64,000 bases of DNA. Source: Brugia malayi. Lineage: Eukaryota; Nematoda; Chromadorea; Rhabditida; Onchocercidae. Position numbers and translations under genes: made by a program. The notes beneath the pieces were generated by a model that worked only from the letters and a program-made list of their open reading frames with translations, was not told the origin of the DNA and did not search any database. This document shows positions 25,337 to 37,568 of this stretch, in pieces; position 1 is the first letter of the stretch; each line of letters begins with the position of its first letter. The stretch is taken from assembly GCF_000002995.4 (NCBI RefSeq), contig NW_025062477.1:7598649-7662648 (forward strand), read 5' to 3'.

Positions 25337-26468
25337 ATGTCTCTTTCTTCTAAAGCACCTAATGAAGGTATTATATGTGGTTCATGCGGCTTAATCTTAA
25401 AACATGTGGAAGCTCTTCGAGCACACCGTGCTGAGTTCCATCCCAGACAAGTGCTTTGCTTTTCCATATATCAGGATTAATTTCTTATACAGATCTGTTG
25501 CTGATTCTCTCGTTATCCTTTGTGAAGCCACAAATTTATTTACAATTTGGTTTGCCAGTATTATTCCTCAAGATGGACATAATATTTATAATATTTCTGT
25601 TCTCATAATAATTCCTATTTTATCATTCGAGTTCAAATTATTGATTAAACCTTGACTTGTTGGCAGAAACAAATGCCTGCATATCTTTTTACATTATTTT
25701 TTTATGCTTAAAATTAGGTTATACAATTTGGGTTATTTTATTACAGAGAATGTCCCTTGAAAAATATTTCCAGCTCTTCCTCAAGGGATGTACCACCGTC
25801 TAGCGATGGTAGCACTGTTGGTTTCAGTAAATTAATGATGCATGCGATTAAAAAGGAAGGTAATTTATGCTGAATTCCTTATTTTATTGTTGTTCCAAAC
25901 TTAATTTTCTAAGTTTTAGGTAAGGTCTGAAATTTTCAGACTCAGGTAGTAATAGAAAAGTGTTTGTGGAGAACCAAATAAATACTTTTCTAGGATGTTT
26001 TGATCGTTTTGGTATGTATGGCTTTTAAATTTTTTAACACTGCGTGCGTTATAGTCATGTAGGCCATGACTATAACTTGCAGTCAGATCGCTAGGGAACA
26101 TACAGTTCTGTTTTAAAACCCATCATCATCAGACGTATCAATTTATACTCATCAACCAATGAAATTTAGATTTTTAGTTCGGAGAGTTATGTGAATATAT
26201 TCTTGGTGCGGAGAAAACCGTTGAGAAACTTGCAGTGTATGGAGCTGCTTCCTCGAATTCCATAGAAGAGCAAAAACTATCTGTACCTTCAGATTTAATT
26301 TCTATGTTGAGTACGCTTTTCATATTACTTCTTTATCATAGTTTTAAAATCTATAGATTTTCCTTGAAATTTCAAAGCTGAATGGAAATTTCTGCAGAGC
26401 ATTTCATATTGCGTCGCATACCGCCCGCGTCTAGTGATTTAACAGGAGCTTCGGAAAAATCAAATTAA
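25337..26468 (+). CDS. Small single C2H2 zinc-finger protein
   Basis: Three exons join in phase to a 105-aa ORF: 25337-25450, 26178-26310, 26398-26468. The first exon starts with ATG directly after a CATTTCAG acceptor and encodes one classical finger, C-x2-C-x12-H-x4-H (CGSCGLILKHVEALRAHRAE, then FH), with Leu two residues before the first His. The later exons are acidic then basic, with no further domain. The donor after HPRQ is a weak GTGCTT. A well-formed exon-like block at 25747-25859 (Ser-rich, ending KLMMHAIKKE, good acceptor and donor) lies in the first intron but does not fit the phase on either side, so it was left out. It may be an alternative or decayed exon. Divergent from DUS1. 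Confidence 0.5.
25747..25859 (+). other. Phase-incompatible exon-like block
   Basis: Bounded by TTACAG and GAAG|GTAATT. One frame is open (NISSSSRDVPPSSDGSTVGF and onward), needing phase 2 on entry and leaving phase 1. The preceding zinc-finger exon ends in phase 0 and the following exon begins in phase 0. Confidence 0.3.
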
Positions 26469-28294
26469 ACAGGGAAAATTGCGTGAAGCTAATAGTGGCA
26501 GTACAGAGAAATAAGTATTTCATTTAACAGAAATAAAAGTTTTTAAAATTACTTCCATCTAAGTTTTCGTATTCTTTTTTCTTGCGATTTGCGAAAACTA
26601 CATTTGATTCACGACAGGGGAAGATGTAACATAAAGAAAGTAACGCTGGATCAGTAAAACCATGTTACTGAAATAGAGTAGGAAGGTTAGGGCGGTATAA
26701 GAGTAATGCAATATTGATATGGGTTGTATTAGTGGAAATGAGTGACGAATTTTTTTGTTCTTGCGAAAGAAAAGTTGTTCTTCCGGTTCTAGGTGGAGTT
26801 AAGTAGATATCGTTGTTCCAAGGAAGGTAGTTTGAATTAAACTCAAGATTTGATTTTTTTTTTTTTTTTTTTTTAATTCCAGGATTGATTCTTGTTAGCA
26901 GTGGTGTTCAAAAAGCTGCTTGTTATTGAATTGCAGAACTTTTTAAGTCTTTGATAAATTTATTTATGCAGAAAATGGTTGGTTTTCCTATTCCCTTTTC
27001 GTCTACTCTTGCTAATTTCAGTACGATAGAAACGAGTTGTTATTTGAAGAAATTAGAATTCTCTGTGTTGAAACACTGTTGTTCTTTCGATTAGTAACTT
27101 TTTATTCCGGAAAAAATTATCTTCTGTGCAATACTGTATAGTTTTTCGGTATAGATATGTTTATTGTGCTAATAAGGCATATACATTTATGAGTTTTAAG
27201 TAGTTAGTTTGTGTAACTGCTCAAATTGAATAGTCATTTCTAATAATGATTTTTCAGTTGTATCATTACTGTTCCAGACATATGTATATATTTCATAAAA
27301 GTTGCATGTTTTGATGTATTTAAACATGTGCTTGAAAAAAACTTTTAGAATTGTTCTGAAGTTTCAAAAACTAAAAATGTTCTTTTTAAATATTTTCCTG
27401 TAGCATGAGAATATTTTAAAATATTGGGATTCTTTTAAGATAACGGGAAATTAATACGCTTCGAGGAAATTGAAGGATTCGTTTCAATAACCTGTCAGTA
27501 ATTTTGAATTTTGAGTTATTCTAAGGTTTTATAATAAGCAATGCTAAGAGGAGTCTAAATTTATTGTATATTTCATTTTCGAAGGTGCTTAGTATGTCCG
27601 TTTAGAAAATTCAGGTGTTTCTACTAATCGGTATGAACCATAATATAATTTACTCTTTATTTGTGTTATTTGTTCTTGTAGATGTTGCTAAATTATTTTC
27701 ACTTGTTATATCACGTAACATTTGTTTTTGCTTTTTTTTTTTCGTGTCTTGATAATTGTAACAATATTTTATAGTCGATGGACATTAAATAGTTTCTACC
27801 CTCAACATTAATTTCTTCGTCGTTTTGCGTAATGAAATATGTTATTTTTAGAAAAATCTAAAGTTCCGGAAATTCGTAGGTGCATCTTTCTTGGACATAC
27901 AACAGGCTTTAGAGTATGGCATCAGTGTTAAAAAATGTTAGAGTTAACAAGAGAAAATTTCCGATTATTTGATGGGTTTGAAGTAACGGATGTAACTTTT
28001 GCAATTAAGGCGGAAGAGATTCATTGATAACTCGGAGAATAGTCGTGATGTCTAACGATGTAATGAGGAAAATGATGACATCTTGTATTCTCAGATTGCG
28101 GACATGAACAAGAAGAATTCCGACTGGTTGAGGATAAAATCGAATCTTGCAAAATTATATGAAAATCAATATTTACGATGTTAAAGTCTCAGAGCGATTG
28201 AGACATTTTACGTGGTATTATCTGGATTATACCAGATGTTTATTTTCACTTCTTCAGATTTTGGAAAGATCAGAGGTGCAGTCAAAGATTCTTT
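26469..28294. other. Interval upstream of WTAP
   Basis: AT-rich. From about 27850 to 28160 there are short open stretches with splice-like ends, for example ATG 27935 (MLELTRENFRLFDGFE, donor GTAACG) and 28105 onward after TATTCTCAG. They could be extra 5' exons of WTAP, but none joins exon 1 in phase with confidence. Confidence 0.3.
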
Positions 28295-30423
28295 ATGGAC
28301 ACTCAAAGCAATACATCACCTGAGCCAATCCAGGATAAAGATGAGAAGTAGCATTCTCTACAACTTTGTTTTCGATTAAAAATGTTTAATTGAACTAAGT
28401 TAATGTTCGTCCATCAAAACGAGGAACGTTCGTTTGATTAATGTTTTGATATAAAATGAGAGGTTTAACTGTATTAAAATTTAGACCGTCGGAAACCTTA
28501 TCAAAGCAGATGGACGGTGATGAGTTGCAAAAGCAGTTGCAGATATCTCAAAAGCGTGAAAATTTAGCTAATCTGAGATTGGCAGTTAAAGAGAAGCAAT
28601 TACGCGATCTATTGGTTTGTCTTGTTAATTCGAATGAAGTGCAAATATTTATTCTGATAGACTTGAATGCAGAATCTGAAAGATTTACATCCTCCAGTTA
28701 CTGTTAATGGATTAATTTTCGACTGTTAACTTATTTCTGGAATTTGTCATACTTACCTTGAATATTTGTCATATTTAAAACTATATTTCATTTCGAAATT
28801 TCTTGATTTTATGGCCTAAATTGAATTAAATATGTACTAAATAGTTTTTCATTATTTTATGAACATATATGGGTTTGGATATGTTTGCAGTGTCCGTGTT
28901 ATCCATAAATTATCACTTTTAATAGTTCTTAAAATCTGTTCATATTTACTGGTCAAACCAGGTATTCTCAAGCTTACATATGAAAGTTGTCTTATATGAT
29001 GTTAGTTTCATAGGATGAAAATGAGTCGATGAAGCGTAATGCGAGTGATGAGAATAAAGCAGACTGTACATTAGTTGATCAAGCAGTTGGGGTGATGTTC
29101 TCAGCAATGCGTGATGAAATTCGTAAAGCGCGTAAGGATGCTAAATTAGCGACACTTGAATTAAGGGCTCTTAAAAATGGATCAGAAAGGCTAGCTGTTC
29201 TCAAACATTCCTTTATTCTATTTCATTCAAAATACCCTTATTTGTGAATTGTTTAATTTTAAACTTCTTTAGCAGTGATACGAAGGTATTAGCAACACTG
29301 TGTAAGAAGCTAGAGAAAGAGAACGCCGAACTTAAAAATGAAGCGACCAGAACAATTCGTTTAGAAACTATGTTAAGCTATTGTCGAAAAACTGTTGAAG
29401 GTTTAAGAAAACGATGTCGTGGTAGGTTAAAATCACTTTTCAGTTTGAAATTATTTATTAATTTTTTTCCAGTCCAAGAATTCTTTTCCCTAATTTTATG
29501 GGGTTTTTTTGTATGTTTTCTTTTTTCTACACTTGATGAAAATATCTTATTTGAACAACTACATCAAGTTTTCAAGACTAATTTCTGAATTGTGGTAATT
29601 TTTAACTTTGTTATTGACTAGACGAATTTATCACTTCTTGCACATCACCGTTTTTTATATTAACTCAAATTTAAAATAAATTATCGTAGATTTTGGAGAT
29701 ATTTTGGCAGAACGTGATGAAGAAATAAAACGCTTGCAAGCAGAATTAGCTCGTGCACATGAAGAAAATACACGGTTGCAGAAAAATGCTGATGGTACTC
29801 GAACATTACAAGCACAAGGAGATAACCAAATTTTGGAACAGTATGGTGCATTCTTTATTTTCTAATTATTTCGGTGTGTAATATTAGAGGAAATAAATTA
29901 GATAATTTTCATGAGTTACAAATTGTTTAATTAGTAATAATTGTCTCTTTCTCTATAAACTCTGGGAAATAAATGAAAGAAGAATGAAAATTCATTTAAA
30001 AGATTATTACAGGCATCGATCATCATGGCACTGTCAGCGTTGTTACTAATGAAAACGTGGAAGAAGTATTTGTTTATTTATATTGATAGGACGAAGTAGT
30101 CCTTACTTGATATTAATAGATTTAGAGTTGATATTCCATTTTTATCATATTCACGAAATTATTTCCTATCGTTATGTGAAGGATGATCAAATTTCCGTTT
30201 TATTTATCAGGTTGTGTCGGTATCCAGTCGAGAATCAGCGCACGAAGAGGTGGAATTTGATGACCAAGTCGATCGAGTGTTAACACCTGGTGCTAGTGCT
30301 GTCGAAGCAATCAATGTTTCCAGTCCTGAGTCTGTTCACGAAGCACCCGAACCAGAAACTATATCTAGCGATGAACAAGATGTTATTGATGTATCATCTA
30401 GCAAAGATTCATCCATTATTTAG
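28295..30423 (+). CDS. WTAP: WTAP / Fl(2)d homolog, regulatory subunit of the m6A methyltransferase complex
   Basis: Seven exons with consistent phases, 309 aa: 28295-28347, 28485-28614, 29014-29189, 29273-29421, 29690-29845, 30013-30065, 30211-30423. WTAP is a nuclear coiled-coil protein that anchors METTL3-METTL14 and takes part in splicing. Aligned segments: QLQISQKRENLANLRLAVKE with human ARRENILVMRLATKEQ; LVDQAVGVMFSAMRDEI with MVDPAINLFFLKMKGEL; ALK-NGSESSDTKVLATLC with AWKFTPDSQTGKKLMAKC at identical spacing; then a helix with GDILAERDEEIKRLQAEL. The C-terminal 70 residues are acidic and Ser-rich. The exon 3 to 4 junction needs a GC donor (AAAG|GCTAGC). The human N-terminal segment before the coiled coil (about 60 residues) is shorter here, or further 5' exons are missed. 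Human WTAP is 396 aa. Confidence 0.8.
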
Positions 30424-30969
30424 ATATTCACAGTATTTTTAGTATGTCATTCTTAATCCATAGTGAGCTTAATTGCAAAAATTTCGAACTTTTTGCTGTA
30501 GAAATTTCGTTTTGCTTATATAATACTTTTGAAGAGATCTATTTTCAGTCTTCTTTAAGTGCATAAGTGGAAAATTTATTATAAAATATATTCATTTATT
30601 TACATATCGAGATCGCCATAATCCACTAATTGTGTATGTCAAAATTAGCTCTGTTATAGTTAAATTAAACGTCTAATAAATGATCAAACAAATAAACTTA
30701 TGAATTTATGATAATTCTAGCGATACAGTGATTATAAAAAAACAGTCTAAAAAGTTCAGTCTAAGTAAGTGCTTGCGAAGAAGTGGTTCAGCTAATGGTC
30801 TGTTTTACTTTAAATTAGAAATTCGATGTTATGCTTATTATAATCAAAGAATGAAAAGCTGATAATTTGTACATGTCAGAAACGCTTAGAACCAGAGGGG
30901 ATAAACACTTTTTCAATTATTATCGTTGGCTTGAGATTTCGAAGTACAATCTGGTGATAGCAAATAATG

Positions 30970-32905
30970 TTATTGTGTCTCTGTTATTCGTGCTGCTTGG
31001 GCTGAAGAACGAAATGATGAACGTATTATACGGCCATTAATTGGTTGAACTGCACGAATTGGTAACATCGTTTCCTCAACTTCACATTCGTAACCTTCAC
31101 GTTTCAGTGTACGTAATTTATCCAACTGCAAAAATTTAATAGAAAATTCAAACTCATCACTTTCTTTTTTCAATTTCCCAACTTAGAAATAATACCTGAC
31201 TCGAAGATATCCAAACAGTAGCCCTGAAAATAATCCATTGAACAGTTTCTCTGTACGGGTGTACTGTCTCCGAACCGGTGTATGTCCAGAATTCCTTCAT
31301 TTTTTCTATAAGAAAAATTTGAAACAAATTTGGAAAATTGAAGTGTAGCAAATTAATTTATCGAAATCAGTAACTAGCTTTTACATTTCACGTTCATTTT
31401 TCAGTCTGTGTTATCATAGGTGTAATAACTAATGAAAAATCCTATAGATTGGTTAAAGTGATTCAAAGAAAAAAAAGATATACCTGAAGAAGGCAACATA
31501 TGAGGCAAATTGACACCGTAAATCGCACATTCACTGCCTTTATAAACTACCTGCTTTATGCCATCAATTATTGTTGAAAATGTTGGATTGTCGTCATGCG
31601 ATTCCTAAAAAATATATTTTAGATAGGACAAAATATTTAACGATCTGAATGGCAATACTATATCAATTCAGCTTTTGAATAATTTTTTCAATAATTAATT
31701 ACTAACTCTCACCTTAATAGAATCCTAATTTGATGATGTTAAAAGAAAATTGCACTAATATTTCAAATTTTCAAGCAGATCAGGGAAATACTTTGGCCAG
31801 GCTTTGATGCTACAGTTGAGAACAAACTTTGTTTACTACTCATGAACTTTATTCGTTTTAATAAATAACTGTTGAAATATGATTATATAAGCTAACATTT
31901 AGCAATACAGCCACACCCAGTATTCCATTTGCTTCCTTAAATGCCATCTCTAGATTCGGGAATCTCGTGTTCCGATGAATGAATTGTATCTCTCCGGCAT
32001 AACCCACTCCGCCAATAGTATGTTCACTCCCATTCATAGGTTCCGTGCCCCAGTGGAAATACACAGTCTCCAGAACATATCGTTCTTCACCCAAATGACT
32101 TGCCGACAGTTCGGCCCTATTTGATGAATCAAGTTGTAGTTGCAGACTGTCACCCGCATTCTTTAGTCGTGTCTCACCATTCATCGGATAATTTATTCTG
32201 AAATAAGGAAACCATTGTTAGCTTATCATATCAACACTTTTTATCAATCGTAATTATTTGCTAGAAGGTTTTTTTAAGGTTAGTAAGCATTAATTGTTCC
32301 AACAAACTATTAATTGTCATTCGAGAAGTTCTACTTTTATAAAGTTATCTACTTTTGAACTTCGATATTCACTAAGTTATCATTTGAAAAACTCAATTTC
32401 TTATTTTTTATTTGTTATTATTTGAAAACAATACACGCACCTAATTTCTGAATTCTCAAGCGTACTATCGAAAGTTGTAATTGTTGAGAGTATATCAATA
32501 GGTGATTGTTTACGATCTCCAGTTACCTGTAAACTGATTGTATTTGAGACTTCTTGGATGAATTATTTAAGCACTTAGATAAAAAAGGAAAAGTTAAATT
32601 GAAAAGCGATGTATCAAATGAATTAATTGACTAATATGTTAAACATCTAGTGATAATTTTATTATTATTTTTTCTGATGGTAATTTCTATGATAATTTTG
32701 TTCTGGCATACAAAACCAATTCATAGATTACGACATTCACCTGTAAGATCTTGCCAAGATTATCGAGTTGAGCAGTAGCACGGTTTAAAATTGGTGCCAG
32801 ATTATCCCGAGCACGAGTTGCAGTTTGAAGCACAGAATTTAGCTGTGGCTTCACATTGTTCAACTGGGCTTGCACATTAGCTGTTAACTGACCCAAAAAT
32901 GCCAT
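30970..32905 (-). CDS. Carbonic-anhydrase-related protein (CA10/11-like), acatalytic
   Basis: Six exons, phases consistent, 312 aa: 32905-32741, 32526-32441, 32197-31897, 31604-31484, 31305-31196, 31125-30970. Alpha-CA fold: KQSPIDI, SASHLGEERYVLETVYFHWG, GSEHTIGG, GYAGEIQFIH, TYTGSETVHPYRETVQWIIF and a terminal VQPINGRIIRSSF. Of the three zinc ligands, H94 is Tyr130, H96 is kept as His132 and H119 is Gln155, the same kept/lost pattern as vertebrate CA10/CA11, so no CO2 hydration is expected. The N-terminus is odd. No signal peptide or HWxY segment is seen, and exon 1 instead encodes 55 residues of Ala/Gln/Asn/Leu-rich amphipathic helix (MAFLGQLTANVQAQLNNVKP and onward). ATG 32903-32905 lies 13 bases after an ATTTTAG acceptor. 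Converges on WTAP with a gap of 546 bp. Confidence 0.85.
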
Positions 32906-33173
32906 TCTATTATTTTTTCTAAAATTCATTTTTCCTTATTTAACATTTTGCTTTAACAACTATAATTTATCGATTATTCTGTTATAAATTTAAGTCAACT
33001 AATCATAATCAATAAGATGCATATACGTGGAGTGAGTGTAAATTATTAAACGTATGGTTTAATAATTTAATGCTTTATCTATTTACGTTGCTTTTATCAG
33101 TTATAAGATTTGAATTCTTAAATTAATTTGTAACGGAAACGGCAGGCAACACTGAAACAATCCTTGAATTTCA

Positions 33174-33204
33174 TCATCTCATCAACTTTCTGTTGATGAG
33201 ATGA
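33174..33204. repeat. Perfect 13-bp stem hairpin
   Basis: TCATCTCATCAAC pairs with GTTGATGAGATGA across a 5-nt loop. First of three inverted repeats within 300 bp. Confidence 0.85.
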
Positions 33205-33285
33205 ATATAATAATGAATGAAGAAGATGGAACTGGGTAGAGAAAAGCTTCGATGAGAGTGGAAAAGCAAATAACCGAATATCTCC

Positions 33286-33312
33286 CTAATTCTCTTCTTT
33301 AAAGAGAATTAG
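33286..33312. repeat. Perfect 11-bp stem hairpin
   Basis: CTAATTCTCTT pairs with AAGAGAATTAG across a 5-nt loop. Confidence 0.85.
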
Positions 33313-33439
33313 TACTTCTTGATGGATTTTGAAAATTCATTTTGTTGTCAACACGAAATGATGTCCATCTCTTCAATAACAGACTTGACAACATTAATTT
33401 CAATCCATGAGTTGATTAAGCCATTAATGATTCGAACTA

Positions 33440-33465
33440 GATCATTTGATCTTAAATGATCAAAT
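33440..33465. repeat. Overlapping 8-bp inverted repeats
   Basis: GATCATTT / AAATGATC and ATTTGATC / GATCAAAT interleave and could fold alternatively. Confidence 0.7.
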
Positions 33466-36059
33466 TCCGATGTGAAAATCATTTATCAAATGTTTAATCG
33501 CTTATCCAAACTATTTTCGCTTTTCAAATTATTCAGTTGTGATGACGATGGTAAGTAATAAATATTTAAAAATGTAATTAAGGTATTTTGAACCTTTTCA
33601 AGTTTGGATTAATCAGTGTAGCTTCTTGTGCTATGTTATGAGAAAACAAAGTATGCATTATTTCTCATTATTTCGAAAACATATCTTTTATATAAGTAAT
33701 GAAAGAGTAAAATATTTTCCCAAGAAAAAAAATTCATCTGATTGAGTTTAATACAATTCAAATTGTCAACGAGTTGAATAGAAATAAGTCTTTCAAATGT
33801 TTCATAATGTGTCACCATATTTATAATTAACAAAAAATCAATCTTTTATATTAAGTGTATGATTATATGTATATATTAACGACCGCTAAACATTTCAATT
33901 GAAATTTCGGAAAATGTATAGAAGCTAGTATTTTGTAATGATAAAAGTTGTCAGGTTAAAACGAATGAGTAAAAAAAAAGTAAAAAAAAAGCAGGAACAA
34001 TCGAAAGGACAGTAAAACAATTTAAAAATTTCCACACATTTCGAAATGATAATTTGATGGTTCAAACAAAAATATTATTATTTGAAACATTTAATTTAAA
34101 AAAAAAAATTTTCTTTAGTATTAATATTATTTGAAATTAAAAAAACAAACATTTAAAAAAGTAAAAATATTATTTGGAACATTTAATTTCCTTTCCTTAG
34201 CCTTTTCCATTTCGTTAAATATTAGTAATGAGATAAAATATGAGGAGAATGGCCAGGAGGAAAGAAAGGATAAATTAATGAAAATTTTCAAAAAACTCCT
34301 GGAAATTTTGCAGCAATAGATAGTAACGTATTAACAGATAATCTTTTTATGAAAAGTAAGTGGAAAAAAATGCTACCGAAATGAAATGAAATAGCTAGTG
34401 ATATTTATTACTAAACAATTATTTTAATATGTTGCTTACATAACATCAACATACAAATATTTGCTATTTTGTTCGAGGAAATAAAATGAAAATGATAGAA
34501 AAGCGAAGCAGTACGATAATTTTCATTATTTGTTGAACAAATTCGAATAGCAACCGTCATTTGATCGTTGGGAAAAGGCGGAAATATGTTTTGGTGAGTG
34601 GAAAGAAACGATGTTATCCGCTACTCATTTTGTCTTTTAAATTTGTTATGAACAGGAAATGAAACAAAAAAAAGAAAGAATAAGGGAATAGAAGTATGTG
34701 CTTAAGCTTAGGAGAGTATTGCCTAAGTTATGGCTATACATATATGATAAGAGTTAAAAGGCTATCATATATTAGTAGGGCAAAGAATTAAATTGAATTG
34801 CTTGCAAGCATTTCTAACTTTTAAGTAATCATTAAATGATAGGGGATAGTATATAAAATTCTCTAATGAAATAAATTCGAAATTAACAAAAAAAAGCTCA
34901 GAAAATATTAAAAATTTTTTATTGTGAAAAAAAATAAAACTTTTATAAAGCATTGATCATAAAAATAGAATAAAAATTGTTCATTTTTTTTAACAAAAAT
35001 TAGCTCCAATGTATTTGAAAGCAAAACATATTTAATTATAGCAAAAATAAAAAAGCTGACTGCAGTATAAATATTAGTAGGTGACATGCTGATGAAAATA
35101 AAAAAGAAAAAAAAGACAAAAACATACTATCTCGGGAATAAACCATCTAACGTCTTGGAAATAACTTTTAAAATAACTTTGACTTAGCTATAAATTAATA
35201 TGATCCATTCATTTGTTTGTTTGTGTTGATATAAAACCTGCCAGGCGGAATATGTCTTCTCTTTCTTTCTCTCTCTCTCTTTCCCTTTATCTACCACATT
35301 TGTTGTTTATGTTTGTTGATGAATGTGAAATAATCTATAAAGCATTGTGTTTAGTTTAGTTCATATTTAGCTTGAATGAAAATTTTCTTTGTAGGGAGAT
35401 AAATGGAAATAGCCGTTTGCAATTCGAATGAAAAAAAAAAAAAAAAAAAAACAGATTGAATTACATTCACTGCAACGACCTCTCTCTCTCTCTTCTCTTT
35501 TCTCTCCCTCTTTCCTTTCATTTTTCTCTTCTTCAAATTTACCTCCTCTTGTAAGACTGCAGCGCATTTTATGGATTTTCGATAATAACGGCAAAATGGT
35601 GCTGCTAAAATTGAAGATTTCCTTTGAATGCTTTTTACATTAACTTAAAAATGTCATCGTTATGGTTCATTCTATTTTGTATTGCCATATGTTGTCGGAT
35701 TTTTGTGAATTCTTTCTAAACACTTGGACATTAATCTTTGAAATTTCTTTCATTAAATGGAAGTTTAAATTGATTAAAAAACGAAATTAATTTTTCAGAA
35801 CGAACGAAGAATGAGGTTATAGTGTTTTTATTTAAGCTCTTACCTTTCTGAGTTGAAATTGTTTTTAATTGATTTGTATACCGGTAAAAGCAGCTGAAGA
35901 AGGGAAAGAGGAAAGCATGAAAGCGCTCGATGCAAATTTGTATTTGTTTTGCGGATAGCCAAATACATCAGGCTTTGTTATTATTGTCTGTGGCCAACAT
36001 TATTCCTCATCGCCTTCAAATTCAATCTCTTTCAAAAGCACACAACAATTAAGAGCTTA

Positions 36060-36104
36060 GCTATATACTGAATGCGCCAAAGCATGGCGCATTCAGTATA
36101 TAGC
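36060..36104. repeat. Perfect 19-bp hairpin with 7-nt loop
   Basis: GCTATATACTGAATGCGCC (36060-36078) and its exact complement (36086-36104) around AAAGCAT. Strikingly GC-containing for this desert. Confidence 0.95.
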
Positions 36105-37517
36105 ACATTTAGCGTGGAATAAAGGCCTAAAATCATATTGCCTTTTTGCTTTCATTTTCTCTTACTTCACCAAATTATCTTCATTTATAAAAACCTGAAA
36201 AGGAAGAGAAATGAGAAAAATAAAAAAGAGAAGGAAATTACTGAGAGTAAATTTAGAATAAAATCCTGAAAATCTTCAATCTAAAATCCTTTCAAGTGAC
36301 AGTTAATAAAGGCATTTCACTTTTTGCTTCTCATTTTCTTCTTTTGACCGATGGTTTATTTTTAAAATCTCAGACTAAAATAAAAATCGAAATGATAAGA
36401 CAAATTAAAAGTTTTCTTTTTTTTTCAAAATATCCACCGACTACAAAAAGGAAAATCGTGAACGTCAAAAAAAAAAAAAAAAAACATTTTTGAAAAAGAG
36501 AAGTATTCCTGAATCCGAAAAGAAGTCACCGTAATCATAAACTTGAAATTCCATACATAATTTCTTGCTTGGAAGTACTGTTTGCATTACAGTAATACGT
36601 AATCTTTGAGGAAATATCTGGAATTAAATCACGTTATTTATAACAACGATAAGAAATTTTGTAGAAGAGAAATTTGTAGAATAGAAATTTTGGTGGGAAA
36701 TGATAATCTCATATCACGTATTTCATTCGAAAAAAATATCTTTTTTAGGACTTAAAAAATCCATTTAGAATTTACTCTTGCATCACTTCAGACTGGCAAT
36801 ACTTTAAATAAAATAAATTAATTAGCATCACTCACATCCAAATGTCAATAATAATGACTAATTTAATTTGACCTGATATAGTTCACTCAACTTGATTAAA
36901 CTATACTTTTATTTCACATTTCAATATATTAATCGTAATCCAGAAACTTAGCTTAGTCATTTAGTAAGCTGCAAAAAAATGAAGAGAAAATTTAAAATTT
37001 AGATTCCCAAATATATATCATTCAGAATTTTTTTTAAAAAAGGAGAGATAAATGAATGAAAATATTCATCTATCTTCTTTCAAAATGCAAAATGAACTTC
37101 GAAAAAAAAAAAAAAAAAAACCAACGCTGGTTAGACAAAGCAAAAATTAGGGAAAAAAAGCAAAAATTCTGCTTTTCCTGTTAAAAAAATTACTCAAAAT
37201 GTGTTTTTCAGCAAATTTCACTTTTTCATTGAATAATTCATTAGCAGTGGTTGTGTTATGACAAAAGCGACTTCCTTTCAGATATATTTGAAAAATGCGC
37301 TAATGATGAAAAGCTTTTGAGTATCCGAAAAATAAGTTTGTTAATTTTATGACCTATCCAGAATGTATGTAAATCATTTAAAAAGTAAAGCAGTTTTTTT
37401 CAGAATTATTCTTCTTAGATCTTGAAAGAAGAAAGCCAATCACAAAAAAACTTTATTTTTATAAAATTTAACAAAAAAACTAAATTTTTCAGAAGTTTAT
37501 TTTCATATCAGAAATTT

Positions 37518-37568
37518 TTCAGCATCATATTTCGTTACATATGAAATGCAACGAAATATGATGCTGAA
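37518..37568. repeat. Perfect 19-bp hairpin with 13-nt loop
   Basis: Arms 37518-37536 (TTCAGCATCATATTTCGTT) and 37550-37568 are exact inverted complements. The loop is ACATATGAAATGC. Confidence 0.95.
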
